Shown here: piece by piece, positions 32,746 through 45,000 of the stretch
Position numbering within the stretch: the stretch's first letter is position 1
Layout of the letters: every line of letters begins with the position of its first letter
Assembly: GCA_023374045.1 (NCBI GenBank)
Contig: CM041778.1
Span: forward strand, 91,012,978-91,076,977
From: Limonium bicolor
Lineage: Eukaryota > Streptophyta > Magnoliopsida > Caryophyllales > Plumbaginaceae
DNA length: 64,000 nucleotides
Reading direction: 5' to 3'
Notes under the pieces: model-generated
What the model saw: only the letters and a program-made list of their open reading frames with translations
What the model was told of the DNA's origin: nothing
The model's database searches: none
Translations under genes and position numbers: made by a program

Positions 32746-35700
32746 TGTAACACCCCAACTACAACCATACACTTAACAACATATTGCAGCGGAAAACTTA
32801 ACTCATCGCATTACTCAACTCAATGGTGTTACACGCCGTTAGCCACCCACGTGGCTAACAAGGCTAATACATATACATTGTATCGGTCTGATGAACCAGA
32901 TTCCCGAGCAACTACACATTACATTCTCATTCCATTCCAACAATTAATATACATATACATTCCCACTGTACCGAGTATTTACTAACTAATGCCGATAAAA
33001 ATTTCGGTCTTACTACGCCTACAATACATACTCAATTTAAATGGCTACCCATGTACAAACAACTACCCCGTCCTACTCTTGAACGGCTTCCAGCTCCTTG
33101 TACCTGAAATAAGAAAGAAAAGAAAGGGTGGCCCCCCAGGGGGCTCAGCACCTTTGCTGGTATGGTAATCACGCAGCCCGCATACTACCGGGCCACGCAC
33201 AACTAATTGTCGTCTAAGCATGCGGTTGATTATATTTAAATCATGCATGTGAACTATAAAAACACATAGCACATTACATACCCACAACAATGGGGCTCAA
33301 CAAAACAGTCAACACATCTATACTTGATAAATCACTCATTGTGTCCTTTAACCCTAGAGGGTTTCTCCTTTAATGGAGCTATTTTCTTAATAGACGACAC
33401 TACCCACTAGACGGGTTATACTCAAATTCGTCTTACAATAACCTGGATTCATATCCGTGATCCGCATACTCCACATAACAACTCATTTCACATTTCAACT
33501 TCCATTCAACATAACATCGCAATAAGAATTGCAGTACAACAATAACACATAACATAACGGGAACAGTTCTTTTTAGGAACTGACCCAAACATAGTTAGTT
33601 CACTAGTAGAGCCTAGAGAATGCTGCCAAACTCATGCTAAGCTCGTTACATAACTCGTTAGCATCCTGTTAGATGAACAGATAACTTAATCCCAAGGTGC
33701 GTCGGATATAGTAATCCAAGCACACCGAACAAACATAGTATGCCCCTGAGCCCGACGTGAGTCAGTATAATAGCCTTGGTTAAGCTAAAGGGAAGGTTGA
33801 AACCAAAAAGGGAAAACAACCATAACATACATAGAGGATCGAACCTGATATGACAACGACCCCCATACTCACACGCGTGGCCAGAACGACCGGACTCCTC
33901 ATTCCCCGGTTAGCACTTGTTAGAAGTCTCATTATTGGACTTAGTACATTAATTCACAAATAGGTGGTTAGGTCTAGTTAGACACACATAAGGGTAGTGA
34001 ACATACTAACACACACAAACAACACATAACTAACGCATAGCCGCATAGCCGTGTTAGAACGTTCCCATGGTTTCGGTCGTTAAATCCTAATACCGATCTA
34101 TTATGTAATCCTAGAGTCGGTTAGTTAAGTTTAGCACATATTTAAAGCTCAACGGTATCGGAACTACGCACGCCACATAATTAAACAACTGTAAACTCAT
34201 TACATGTTTTTATCTTAAAAGGTGGCAAACATTCAGAAAAACACATTGGCATACAGCCGGTGTAATCCGGTAGAACACAGGTTGCAAGAAAACCATACCT
34301 GTCACCAAGGTCCACTCTATTGTGTCCTTCTAGGTTCCTCGAACACTTCTCGAACAACTGGTAATATTACAATTACTTTCATTAACATTGGGGTAACATG
34401 TTTGTTTAACGTCTAATGCGCCCATAGTTAACCCCGTTGTCCCGTTATACTTAGTTTTACTCTTGTGATCTTAAGTTCACAACTCTCACATCAAACCTAA
34501 CACTTGTTTACACATTTTAAGGCCTTTACATGTCACCAAACAAGGCCTAAATACCACCTAAAACCATTACAATTCAATCCCCCATGATTATATGCCTTTA
34601 AAACACGTTTTGCAACATTTTTACTCTGGTCCAGGACTTGGTCCAGACCCAAGGTCCCGGATCATCACTGATTTGTACTCTCGGCCTTATTTTCCACTTG
34701 GTCCAGGTCTTGGTCCTGGACTAAGGACCCGGACCACTTGTAAACTTGTCTTTCGACTCATTTTTAAGGGTGGTCCGGGTACCTATACAAGGGCTAGGTC
34801 CCAGACCATGTTAATAAGTTGTTAAAACCTCATTTTTCAACCCCTAATCCAACCTTAAACCTTACCTAATCATTCCATAATCTTTCCACATGTTTCCTAC
34901 ATGTTTAAACACCTTAAATCAAGCACCAAACCTTCCTAAATCATCACTAACTTGTTACTCAATTTCTTACAACAATTCCTAACACTTATAACATCTTTCC
35001 TTAGATTTCTAAGTGGTGAAGCATGCCTATAATATCACTAACCAAAGTGTTGCCTCACAAACATTACCACTACACCAAAAGCATTACTTCTCACATACAC
35101 CTCCCATACACAACTCCTTAGATTCTCCACTAGTTCACCATTAGACCTTTACAAGGCATTACTTTTCCTTTGTTTACCAAAACTTGCACAAGAATTTACA
35201 CTTCACATAACATGACTTTGGTGTATATAAAACACCCATTTAACTCTAAATCCACCAAGACAATGCCCAAGGCACCTTAACGCTTAAGAACACCTTATTC
35301 ACTTTCTTTCACCATCTTAACACTTAACAAATTCCTAGTACCTTCTAGGTCATAAAATTCCATTTCAACACATAAACTCCTTTATTTATCCACTAAATTT
35401 TGCCATAGCTTCTCTTGTACCACCTTACACCAAAACATATAGTTTTCCACCTTTACACAATCCAGAACACTCAATCCCTTAATACACATTCCTTACACAC
35501 AAACATATTGTTTTTCATCCTTTAACCACCAAAGATATCCATCTTCACAAGAGATGTTCTTTACACACAACTAAACCATTAAACAACACTACATCACAAT
35601 ATAGTGCATAAACTTAAATTGCTTGGCACTTAGGCCCTTAAATTGCATTAAACTCAAACACTGAATTTCCACATCTAAATGCCTTCAACCTGCAAATACA

Positions 35701-37306
35701 CACAACAATGCTCCCATGTCCTTTTAGTCCACCTTGTGGATAGTTTTCTAGCTCATTTCCCATTGGCTCTTTAGGTTATTTATTAAGCAAATATAGCTCA
35801 ATTCCCTAGTACATAAAACCACATTAAGAGAGGTAATTTACCTCTTTATTTCCAAGCTTTCCCACTAGTTCTCTCTTGTTCTTTCTTGATTGAAAATCGG
35901 CAAGGTGGTTTTATCACTTGTCAATCTTCTAACCAATACACATATAAGGGTAATGAGAGTTAAGTTTCATACTTAAACTCATAATTAAACCCTAGATTTA
36001 CATATATGTCTTAAAACACTAAAATTGATGCTTACCTTTGGAATTTGAAAGAGAACTTGAATTAGTGGCAAGATAGGACTCCTCCTAGTCCTTTGAAGTT
36101 TGAATTAAGCTAAGAAGAGAGCAAGGTAATGCACCATTAAGGGATGAATTTTTGGTTATACAAAAAAATGGAGGGAAACTTAGATTTTCTTTGATTTTCC
36201 TTACCTTGAAGCTAAGGAGAATGACAAGGCATGAAAAGATGAGCTCAAGCTCCATCAATGGTGAATCATCATGGCACCAAAATGGAGTTCTTGAAGATTT
36301 GAAACAAGGGAAATGATGAGCTTGCTCCAACTAACACAAATATGGTCTTAGATTTTGATTTGGAGCATGGAGTTGGATTTGGCACGAGTTTGAAGTTGGA
36401 GAAGTGTTCTCGTTGTAGCTTGAACGGTTTGGAGAAGAAGGAAGAAGAGGGATACGGTGGAGGATGAAGGGAAGTGAAGAAGTGATGTGAGAGAATGTAA
36501 AAGGTAAGATATTTACTTATAAGTCAAATATCAAATCTTTTTATTCTTTTTTTTTTTTTTTTTTCTTTAGTTGTCTAGCTAGGTTGGTGATTCACCACCA
36601 CTAAAACCGTGCCCCCTCCCATAATAAGGATATTTATGGTCTTTGTTGACCATTTAACTAATTAAAGTTGACTTAAATCAAAACTAGCACTATTTGAGCA
36701 CTATTCACAAATTAAGGCACATATTGTGAAAATTTGACATCCCATTAATTTATGCTTCCTAATGTGATACTAAGTAGTACACATGTTGATTAAAGAGTAA
36801 TGATGGACATTTAGCCACACAAAACCCATTTACAAGACCATTTTTCAAAAAAATGTGTTTTAAGACTCCTTAAAGCACATTTTGTGTTTTAACTTGTTTT
36901 CAAGCTTGGTTTTCTTTAGTAATTGATTTAAAATGTTCATTATCATGTTAATAAGGTCTAGGAATGACCTTTAGCTGTTATACAAGGTTACACCAAGTCT
37001 AGAGCAAGTATTTGCTTAAATTGACTTTAAGGTGTTTTCTTGTGTTTTTTGGTTTAATTGTCTACCAAAGTTTCCTAAGGACTTAATTAGCCTTTTCAAA
37101 TCATATTTGAATATTATTAAGTCTTGTTAGGCTCTTTGGGTTCTAACCAAGTTCACTCCAAGCTTAGATCATGTTTTTGCTCAAACTGTGTTTATGGTAC
37201 TTTATTGTTTTTACTATGGTTTTAATTGTTAACTAATGTTTCTAAGGCACTTTTAGCCTTTAAATACCATAGTTTAATATTTAAACTTCATATCAAGGTT
37301 TGGGGT
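32746..37306 (-). repeat. 5' LTR of the minus-strand element, main part
   Basis: It aligns with 2512-7650 except for the MITE. Its last six bases (ATTTCA) lie at 43192-43197, cut off by the solo LTR inserted at 37307. It includes the hairpin module at about 33124-33200 (GCAGCCC with GGGCCACGC, and GGCCCCCCAGGGGGCTC) and a poly-T run near 36546-36563. Confidence 0.93.
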
Positions 37307-37724
37307 TGAAATACCCCGAACAATTATCACGTCAAAATTTGTGAAGTCTAAAATAAATACGATAAATAATAGTAACATTGTATGTGCGCATCGGTACGTA
37401 ATACGCAAATTTAAGGTCATATTTATGAATGCACTCTCCTAAACCGAAAACGTGAATGTAGTTCACAACGGTACATGTATAAGTAATAACGTGACATAAT
37501 AAAATAGTCACATGTATATGTATATATATATAGATATATATATATAACTGATAACGCAACATGATAAAATAGTCGCGTTGGTATATATAATTAGAACACA
37601 ACAAATAAAAATAGTCGCGCATATATACATAGGTATAATCAATAACGTGACGAGATAAAATAGTTGTATATATGTATGTAACAACGATAAAAAAAATGAA
37701 TATACACTTATACAGAAAATAGAG

Positions 37725-37806
37725 CAGATATGCTCTAGTCGGGTTTCAAACCCGAAACCCCTCATTCCTTCCCAAATGCCTTAACCAGTTGAGCTGAGCT
37801 CGTATT
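37725..37806 (-). other. tRNA-like sequence with pol III A and B boxes
   Basis: On the minus strand AGCTCAACTGGTTAAGG (37779-37795) resembles a tRNA A box and GGGTTTGAAACCC (37741-37753) a B box/T-arm. About 120 bp in, the strand reaches a T-run (near 37690). It may be a tRNA pseudogene or the head of a tRNA-derived SINE. A complete cloverleaf was not confirmed. Confidence 0.4.
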
Positions 37807-40800
37807 CAGTAACATACTGCACTTCTGGACACAATAGTAATGACAAACTGTTTGACTAACTAAACCACTAAATTGATTACAGAGAGCTGAAAGTTACAAT
37901 AGTAACCACTTCCTTTGTTCCCTAACCGACAGTGGTCTTCCTCGGCACTAACTTCACACGAGACTTTCTACCAGTTCGAGGTAGCAACAGATTCTCCATT
38001 CCATGTGCCAGTTATCTTTTTTCTCCTCTGTGTACTAGTTCCAACAATAGAGCACGAACTCTTGCACTTCTCTTCCCCAGGAGCGACTGACGTTTCCACC
38101 CACAACAACAATGCATGTCTCAGATTCCCATTTCCTTGTTAATCTTCCCCGGTCAGTGCCTTTCCTCTCTCTGATTTTCGCTAATCAACAACAACAGTGT
38201 TGCTTCCCCTTTTCCTTTCCCACAACACCATCTCAACGTCCCTCTCCATTTCTCTCGACCGTGAACAACCAGAGCCATATCAACAAACATAATCCCTCAG
38301 TACGCTTGCAGTAACCAGCGAGAAGATTGTTACAGCCCAAATTCATTTTTGTCCCAGGCAAACAACCACGACAAAGGTGCAAGACCTGGAGCTCAACAGA
38401 TCAGTTTCTGATCCTAACTAGCCTCCTCTCTTCTGGAGAATTTCTTCTGCGTGCAGTAGCTCTAGTTCTTGTCTTCTCTCTGCATGCCCGATTGTTGTTA
38501 AGCCATGCGCACCAGAGGAAACTCTGATAAACCAGCAAGGTAAAAAGGAAAAGTTCCATTACTGTAACTTTCTTTCATCCTCCCTCTTCGTATTCAGATC
38601 TTGTAACTGGTAGTATCTTCCCCATCTCTGATTATAATATGACTTAACCACGGGTTACTCCTGCTAGTAAAGACCAAGAGTTCAAGAGGCTGAAACCCAC
38701 CCCTGGTGCCAAGGACCCATCAAAGGAGAATCAGTTATCAAACCTGAGAAGGTGAGCCACTCCAAACCTGTTACATCATCGAAAGATTTTCTGTCAAGTC
38801 CTTTCTGGAAACATAGCTAGATGGTAGCACACCTAAGACAAGTTGCTCCTTCTTTTTCTGTCACTGCAGCCATTTTCTTTTGAATCTTTCCAGTCTAACC
38901 ACTGAGAACTCCTCCACAGCTTTCTGTCGAGTGATCATGGTGCAAGGAGGAGTTTACATTGTGCCAAGGAGTTTCCAGGGGAAACCAATCCCTAAACAAA
39001 GAAACAACTCAAGGTAGTAAAACCACTCAAGTGTTCTGTGCAATTTCTTTTAACTGATTTCGTTTTTCTATAACTAAATCCAGGAGTGGTGTGAATGTTG
39101 TATTGACTTATAGTAAACTGGGAGTCACTTGACATTCTAAAAACAGAAGAACAAAAAAAAAAAATATATATTGCATCAGTTTTATAACTTGGTTCAGGTT
39201 TCAGGTTTAGTGTAAAGGACTTCTCAGAGGTGTGTGTGTGTTGTTCTTAGGGTTAGTCTTGAGTCTAAAACCTTGATTAACACCTAAGCCTACGTGTGAA
39301 CAAGCTGGGGCAAACCTAGAAGTCAGTTTATAAATAACGAAATGAGGTAGAAGAAACATGCAACAGTTTATTAATTCTTAGTTTTGTGTTCTGTGTGTGT
39401 GTTCGAATTACAGAGGTATTGTGAGGGTTCCAGTTTTTTTTTTTAAGAAACAATGAACTTAAGGCATCACTAATACACCTAACGAAACTATGAACCTTTT
39501 TGGGAGAATTAAAGAAAAAAAACCAACCTGATGCAGTAAGCGTGGAACAACATCGAAGAAAATCCACCAGGCTGTGTTTCAGCTATTTCAGTTTTCCTTG
39601 GTTCAGTATCAGGTCATTGTAGTTGAGTCATCAATGTGGTTTTGAGTCTGCCCTTGAGTTTAAAATCGTGGTACACCACTCAATTAAAGAGGTAAACCAT
39701 TTGGAGAAGTACAAACCAGATCACTGAACAAAGAAAAGAAAAAAACGAGGAGAAGGAAAAAAAAACCAGTCCAGGAATAGGACATATCAGTAACGTTAAT
39801 AAAGCAGTTTTGGGGTTTGTTCTGGGGTTAAAAAAAATGGTATTGAAGCACTTAACCAAGGACTGAACCACTTGAGGGATACCTGAAATTAGATTAAAGA
39901 ACAGAGAAGAAACAGAATCGAGAATTTCAGTTTGATGTTTCGATTTCAGTTTTTCCAGGTTTCTGTTGTTGTGTAAAGAATTTGCAGTAGAGTTGTCAGT
40001 ATGATTAGGTTGTCCTAATTAAAAACAAAACTTACTAGCACATAGTTAACTACTTAAAAGAACAGAAGAGAAGTGATACAAGAGGATAAAACAGTTTCAT
40101 ATTTCAGTTTCTTTTTCGATTCTTTTCTGTTCAGTGTATGCGACACAACAGTGAGTTTAGCAGAGTTGCTTTAGGTTGTTTTGAGTTTGAATTATGGCTA
40201 TAACACTTAGCTACATAGATAAGTACTTGGGACAGATCAAAAGACAGGCTAGCCCAACAAAAGAAAAGAACAGAAGAGAGATTGTCTGTTATAGGTTCAG
40301 TTTCTGCTCCTAAGACTTAGGTTCTGTATAATCAATTTCCAGGAGTATTAAGTGTGTTGTAATGGCTTAGTAATAGAACCCAAGATTTGCTAAAAGAGTG
40401 AGTTAGGTGAGGGTAATCGTTTGAGGGTTTAGAAGTCAGGTAATCCATAACCAAAGAGAGGTCGAATTGAGAATGCACACCAGTCAGAGTTTCAGTTTTC
40501 AGTTCTGTATGACTGAGTTTCAGAAGTTTTAAGAGTGTTGAATTGGTCTAATAGTGAACCCTAAGTATAGCTAATACCTTCAACTAAGTTGATGAAACGT
40601 TTTGGGAGGGTTAGACATCAGTTTGATACAACAAAGTTGAGGTTAGATAAGGTGCTAACCAGGTTGTTGTTTTCAGTTTCTGAAATTTGTAACTTCTGTA
40701 AAATGAATTCTTGGGTTGTTATGAGGACTGTCTTAGTCCAATCAAGAGTTTAAAAACATGACTAATTTACTTGGGTAGAGAGGGATGCACTTGGGGAAAA

Positions 40801-41913
40801 ATTAAGCACCAGTTCTGACAACCTAAATATGGAGTTAAAGGATGTTGTAAACAGATTTTGTATTTTCGGTTTCTGTAACCCTTGCTTCTGTATAACTGAT
40901 GTACATGGGTGTTATGAGGGTGATATTAAATTGATAATGACCCCAAAAACCTCCTAATGTATCTAGCTAAACTTATGTAACATCTTGGGAAGTTTAGACA
41001 CCCTTAGACACATTAAAAGTGCTATAATATAAGGTTATGTACAAGAACCTCGTTTCAGTTTTGAAACACTTAGGCCTCAGTATAAAGGAGTTTCGGAAAT
41101 ATTTGAGGAGCGCTATTGCGTGATTAATGAGCTTAAAACATAACTATTTAGCTAAGGAGGGAATACACTTTAGACGAGTTAAGCCTATCTCATATAAGCT
41201 TGTTACATGATTAGCGTTTGTATACTCTAAAACGCTAGCTAAAGGAAAGGACTTAATTAACGTGTGAGTTGACTAAGTGAATGTCCTAAGAGTAAGATAA
41301 GCCTAGAATTAATGCATGGAAAGTTTCTAAGGGTTAATATAAACTGAGCATTTAAAGATTCGCCTAGGAAATTGTACATGCTAGCATAAAATAAGCTAGC
41401 ACCATGCCACAACGGTTGTGCATAAAATCATAAACTGACCAATCATTCTTAATTAACGTTAGGGCCGTAACGAACGCCAGCTGGGACTCCATGTGTGTGT
41501 GAGACAACTCTTGCTTCTAAATCAGGTATGGACATGTGTGGTTCGTATGTTGCTGTGTTACACGGCTTGTGTGCTGTGTGCCTTGTTTGTTTATGACCAC
41601 AAGACTAATGCATGAAAAGGATGTTTGTTTTACCGTGCTTATTTGTTTGTTGTGAGCTTGTGTAAGGCATGTGAATGGATTTATTATCTTCCTTGCTTAC
41701 CTGCTTGCTATTATTATGCATATTGTTTGCGCGCACACAGTAGTGTAGTCCCTTCTCGTTGATGAATCCTTGAGATGAAACACAACGAACTTTGTAAACA
41801 AACAAAGGAACTACATAAAGAGAAAACTCCTCTTAACTATAGAGGACCTCTAATGACACCCACTATGGTGTCGAACTATCAATGATGATGATAAGCCAAT
41901 ACCCGTTAAGAAT

Positions 41914-42265
41914 GAATAGGGAGACAGACCCTTTGTATCCGGGGTAAAGACCAATAAAATAAAGAGGAATAGGGAGACGGACCCTTTGTATCCGGGGTAG
42001 AGACCAATGATATTGAAAGGAATAGGGAGACGGACCCTTCGTATCCGGGGTAGAGACCAGAGCATAAAAAGGAATAGGGAGACGGACCCTTCGTATCCGG
42101 GTAGAGACCAGAGCATAAAAAGGAATAGGGAGACAGACCCTTTGTATCCGGGGTAGAGACCAGAGCATTAAGAGGCATATGGAGACGGACCCTTTGTATC
42201 CGGGGCAGAGGCTAGTAACATGGAAAGGATAGGGAGACGGACCCTTGGTATCCGGGGCAATGGCC
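41914..42265 (+). repeat. 52-bp tandem array, seven units
   Basis: Units of 51-53 bp start near 41914, 41967, 42020, 42072, 42123, 42175 and 42226 with the core GGGAGACGGACCCTT(T/C)GTATCC followed by GGGGTAGAGACCA. Three overlapping minus-strand frames over the array result from its near multiple-of-three spacing and are not genes. Confidence 0.92.
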
Positions 42266-42727
42266 AGTAACATTTAAAAACAACAGAGAGAGAAAGAGCT
42301 ATCCGGGAATGGAGGATTAGCTATGGACAAGATGTACTCCAAATTGTGGTGATAAGAGAATTCACAAATAACCCTTAAAGAAACAAGGAAAGATTAGCAC
42401 CTACATGAGATGGTCACGGGATCTAAATTACATCCCCAGAATGGTGCAAGGAAAGAGAAAGAAAATACACATTAAGGGAACAAGAGAAAAGAAATGAAAA
42501 CACACAACGCTCGTACGATCCCATAGTGAGGATCATGGGTATTACATACCTATGCACACGTTTTATTATGTACATGATTGCTGTTGTGTTACTAGTAGCT
42601 TGTTGTGCTTGGTGTTGTTGCTAATGTGTTACTACCTTAAGTGTGTATGATACTACGATGTACTGTGTGTGTTTTACTGCTTTATTATAGCATGTAAAGT
42701 GACCTAATAGTATTCGACCAAGTAGTC

Positions 42728-42757
42728 GTGTGGCCCGGCAACATACGGGCTACACAC
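42728..42757 (+). promoter_or_regulatory. Stem-loop GTGTGGCCCG/CGGGCTACAC in the solo LTR
   Basis: A 10-bp stem with one G-T pair and a short loop, followed by a TGCTGAGTCC...TTTTTTTTCAGGTA tail. The same arrangement lies near the LTR 3' ends of the AlkB chromovirus and the minus-strand element. Confidence 0.55.
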
Positions 42758-43202
42758 GTTCATACTCAGCGTAGTTTGCTGAGTCCTTTACACCCAATTT
42801 TTTTTCAGGTATTGTGCCAGACGATAACGGAGCGTAGGCGGGATGGCTACCATGGGGGTAGTCCATCAGGGCATGACTATTAAGTTGTAGTGGCATGTGT
42901 AATATATGAGTTATAAGAACCCGAGATATAATTCTTAGTCTATGATGTGGTAATTTTTGTAGACACTCGGAGCTTGGGAATTGTACTATATGTTGTATAT
43001 GGGTTTTGATAGAGGGCTGTTTCCAGTCATTCAGACCGTAGCTTGATAAGGATAGAGTTGTTGTGTCAACCACGTGGGTGGTTGGCGTCTGTGACACCCA
43101 GATGTAGTTATGATCCGCTGCATAGTTGTTTCGTATAGACTAGGACTTGTTTGTACTACTAGACGTTCATTCGGGGGTGTTATACAGGGGTATTTCAGAA
43201 AC

Positions 43203-43279
43203 CTTTGAAGAACAAAACAAGATAAAAGGTTAGTTAAACATTAAAAAAATTACATTAGTAATTGAAACACAAATAACTA
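43203..43279 (-). other. CACTA internal non-coding DNA
   Basis: AT-rich sequence between the outer LTR element's right TSD and the Ulp1-like exons. The CACTA transposon resumes here. Confidence 0.5.
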
Positions 43280-44400
43280 TGACTACCTGTTGTAACGGAT
43301 CCTCATTTGACAAAATAGGGTGATCAGGTCAAGCATATACCTCATGACATAATACCCACACTCCGAACTCCTAGGTTGACGTGGACACTTAAACACAGTA
43401 AAAAAACAAACACTTACGTATGATGCATGTAAGTGATGACAACAACCTATCAATGATAAGCAATGTGTAAGTGATGACATATGTACCGTCATCATAACAT
43501 TGAAGTCCACGGGACGACACCTTTCAACCTTACCCCACGTTCCGTCATCATAAGACTTTGATATACACTGCACAATTAGTATCATAAACATACATTAATT
43601 AGATTAGAATATGCACAGTAAAATTAAGTTAAATGAAAGAGTTGAAATGTATAAAGTAAAGGTTCATAATGTACTCACATTTTAAAGTGAGATTTTATTT
43701 TGATCTCTCGAATGTCCGACTTGAAGCGGATCAAGAAATAGTATCCGCGTACGATCCAGACACAACACCAGTAGAACCCAATGACCATTGTATACATCAA
43801 AACACTAACATGTCATTATAATATCAAATCAATAACTACAACATTTATTTCAATTAAAATGACAAACAAAAGTTATTACCTTTGATGATATGGTAGCATA
43901 GGAAATTTCTTTTTCTTTCTGATGTTGTTGTGATCGTACACTGCAAGTGCAGTGTATGACCCTCTTTCTGGACATAAAAATTCATAGTGGGTAAGAGAAA
44001 AAGTTTGCATTTTATCATGCAAAAATCTGTTCATAAATTAAAAGATATGATAATTAACGTTATTTCAGGACATTAATTTATAACTTAATTAGAAGCATCT
44101 AATACTTACAAAATGCATGAGTGCATCACTGTGCTAGTCACCCAGTCATATTTCAGAACGTCCTTCACATCGGTTGTGTACAAGTCAACTTTTACACCGT
44201 TGGGTAGTGAATAAGGTCATCATCAAAACTCAGCAAGATAGAATTTCTGCCCTCTGGGAAGTCACGAACTATGTCGTGCAAGGATTTCATGTTTGGCCCC
44301 AAGTGTGCCAATATGGAATCATCCACCAAGTTTCTATCTCAACAACATTGGTGGATGATTTGTATTCAGAAGATTTAGAAAGTTTTGACTTTTTTTAGGA
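43280..44400 (-). pseudogene. CACTA-encoded Ulp1-like cysteine protease, several exons
   Basis: Minus-strand exons carry the C48/Ulp1 triad in order. One block (about 43700-43800) reads NGHWVLLVLCLD with the catalytic His and LDPL with the Asp; another (about 43290-43400) reads CPRQPRSSECGYYVMRYMLD with the catalytic Cys. Upstream blocks (about 43890-44035 and 44105-44380) read HDKMQTFSLTHYEFLCPE and DVKDVLKYDWVTSTVMHSC, as in the second ORF of plant CACTA elements. Introns with AG/GT borders separate them. Frame breaks suggest decay. Ulp1 normally removes SUMO-like proteins; its role in CACTA elements is not settled. Confidence 0.75.
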
Positions 44401-45000
44401 GACCCAGATTTCTTTTTTTATTGTCTATTCACAACTGACATACAACACTAGTCATGAATTGAGCATCCACACATACTAAAATCATTTAATTAACAATAAT
44501 AAATATATTAATGGTTTATGTTATGCATACCTTCACACGCTTCTGAATCAAACAAACATGCCACTGAACAAAGGCACTTTTTACAGACCGAACTATACTA
44601 TACTTGTGCTGAGGTATTGGGAGTTCTAGATCAGGACACTGATAGTCCGGTTCGTCCACAGAGACTCTCGTATGATAAGGCTGTAGTGGCTTCCCATTAG
44701 TCTTGTCATTCGGGAGCAGAAGATATATTGGTCATTGTGTGGGAGCATAAGATTACAGTTTATCGGATCCTACAATTTCATCAGATTAGTAGATAATTAA
44801 AATATAAAATATGTAGTAAAGGATATGGCAAGTAATAAAACCATCAAACATAAAAAAAATACCTGTACATATGTGTAAAGATATTGGTCATTAAACTCAA
44901 TGCTTGTGTACGGTCCAACAGGAGTAGCATCAGCAGGAGGAGCATATGGTTGGGTTGCACACTACCCTGATGCAATTCAGCAATGACCACCCTCTTCCAC
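44401..45000 (-). other. CACTA internal region, no clear exon
   Basis: AT-rich, with possible exon remnants near 44560-44720. I cannot assign a domain. It lies between the Ulp1-like exons and the transposase_24-like fragments. Confidence 0.4.

Larger units (their letters stand above)
37307..43186 (+). mobile_element. Solo LTR, plus strand, 5.9 kb, inserted in an LTR end
   Basis: It starts TGAAATACCCC and ends GGGGTGTTATACA. TSD ggggt lies at 37302-37306 and 43187-43191. Removing it restores the outer LTR terminus GGTTTGGGGTATTTCA. It contains a tRNA-like pol III box pair (37725-37806), a 52-bp tandem array (41914-42265) and the hairpin module (42728-42757). No RT or integrase motifs are present, so it is an LTR alone. 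Confidence 0.9.
2512..43197 (-). mobile_element. Large minus-strand LTR retrotransposon hosting four later insertions
   Basis: Both outer ends are resolved. The left LTR starts TGTAACACCCC at 2512; the right LTR ends GGGGTATTTCA (last base 43197), interrupted by a solo LTR. The 5-bp TSD gaaac lies at 2507-2511 and 43198-43202. On the minus strand the order is 5' LTR (43197 down to 32746), primer-binding site (32740-32729), internal DNA, polypurine tract (7668-7651) and 3' LTR (7650-2512). After removing nested elements, the internal part is only about 4.7 kb (7651-10548, 26654-26718, 31029-32745). I recognise no gag or pol there, so it resembles a large non-autonomous (LARD-like) derivative or a heavily decayed element. 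Its tRNA-iMet site, LTR ends and polypurine tract match the chromovirus nested in it. Confidence 0.9.

Noticed and set aside
41850..42273. Three overlapping minus-strand frames of up to 136 codons
   Set aside because: They follow the 52-bp tandem array; repeated Pro-Asp-Thr-Lys-Gly motifs come from the DNA repeat, not from a protein family.
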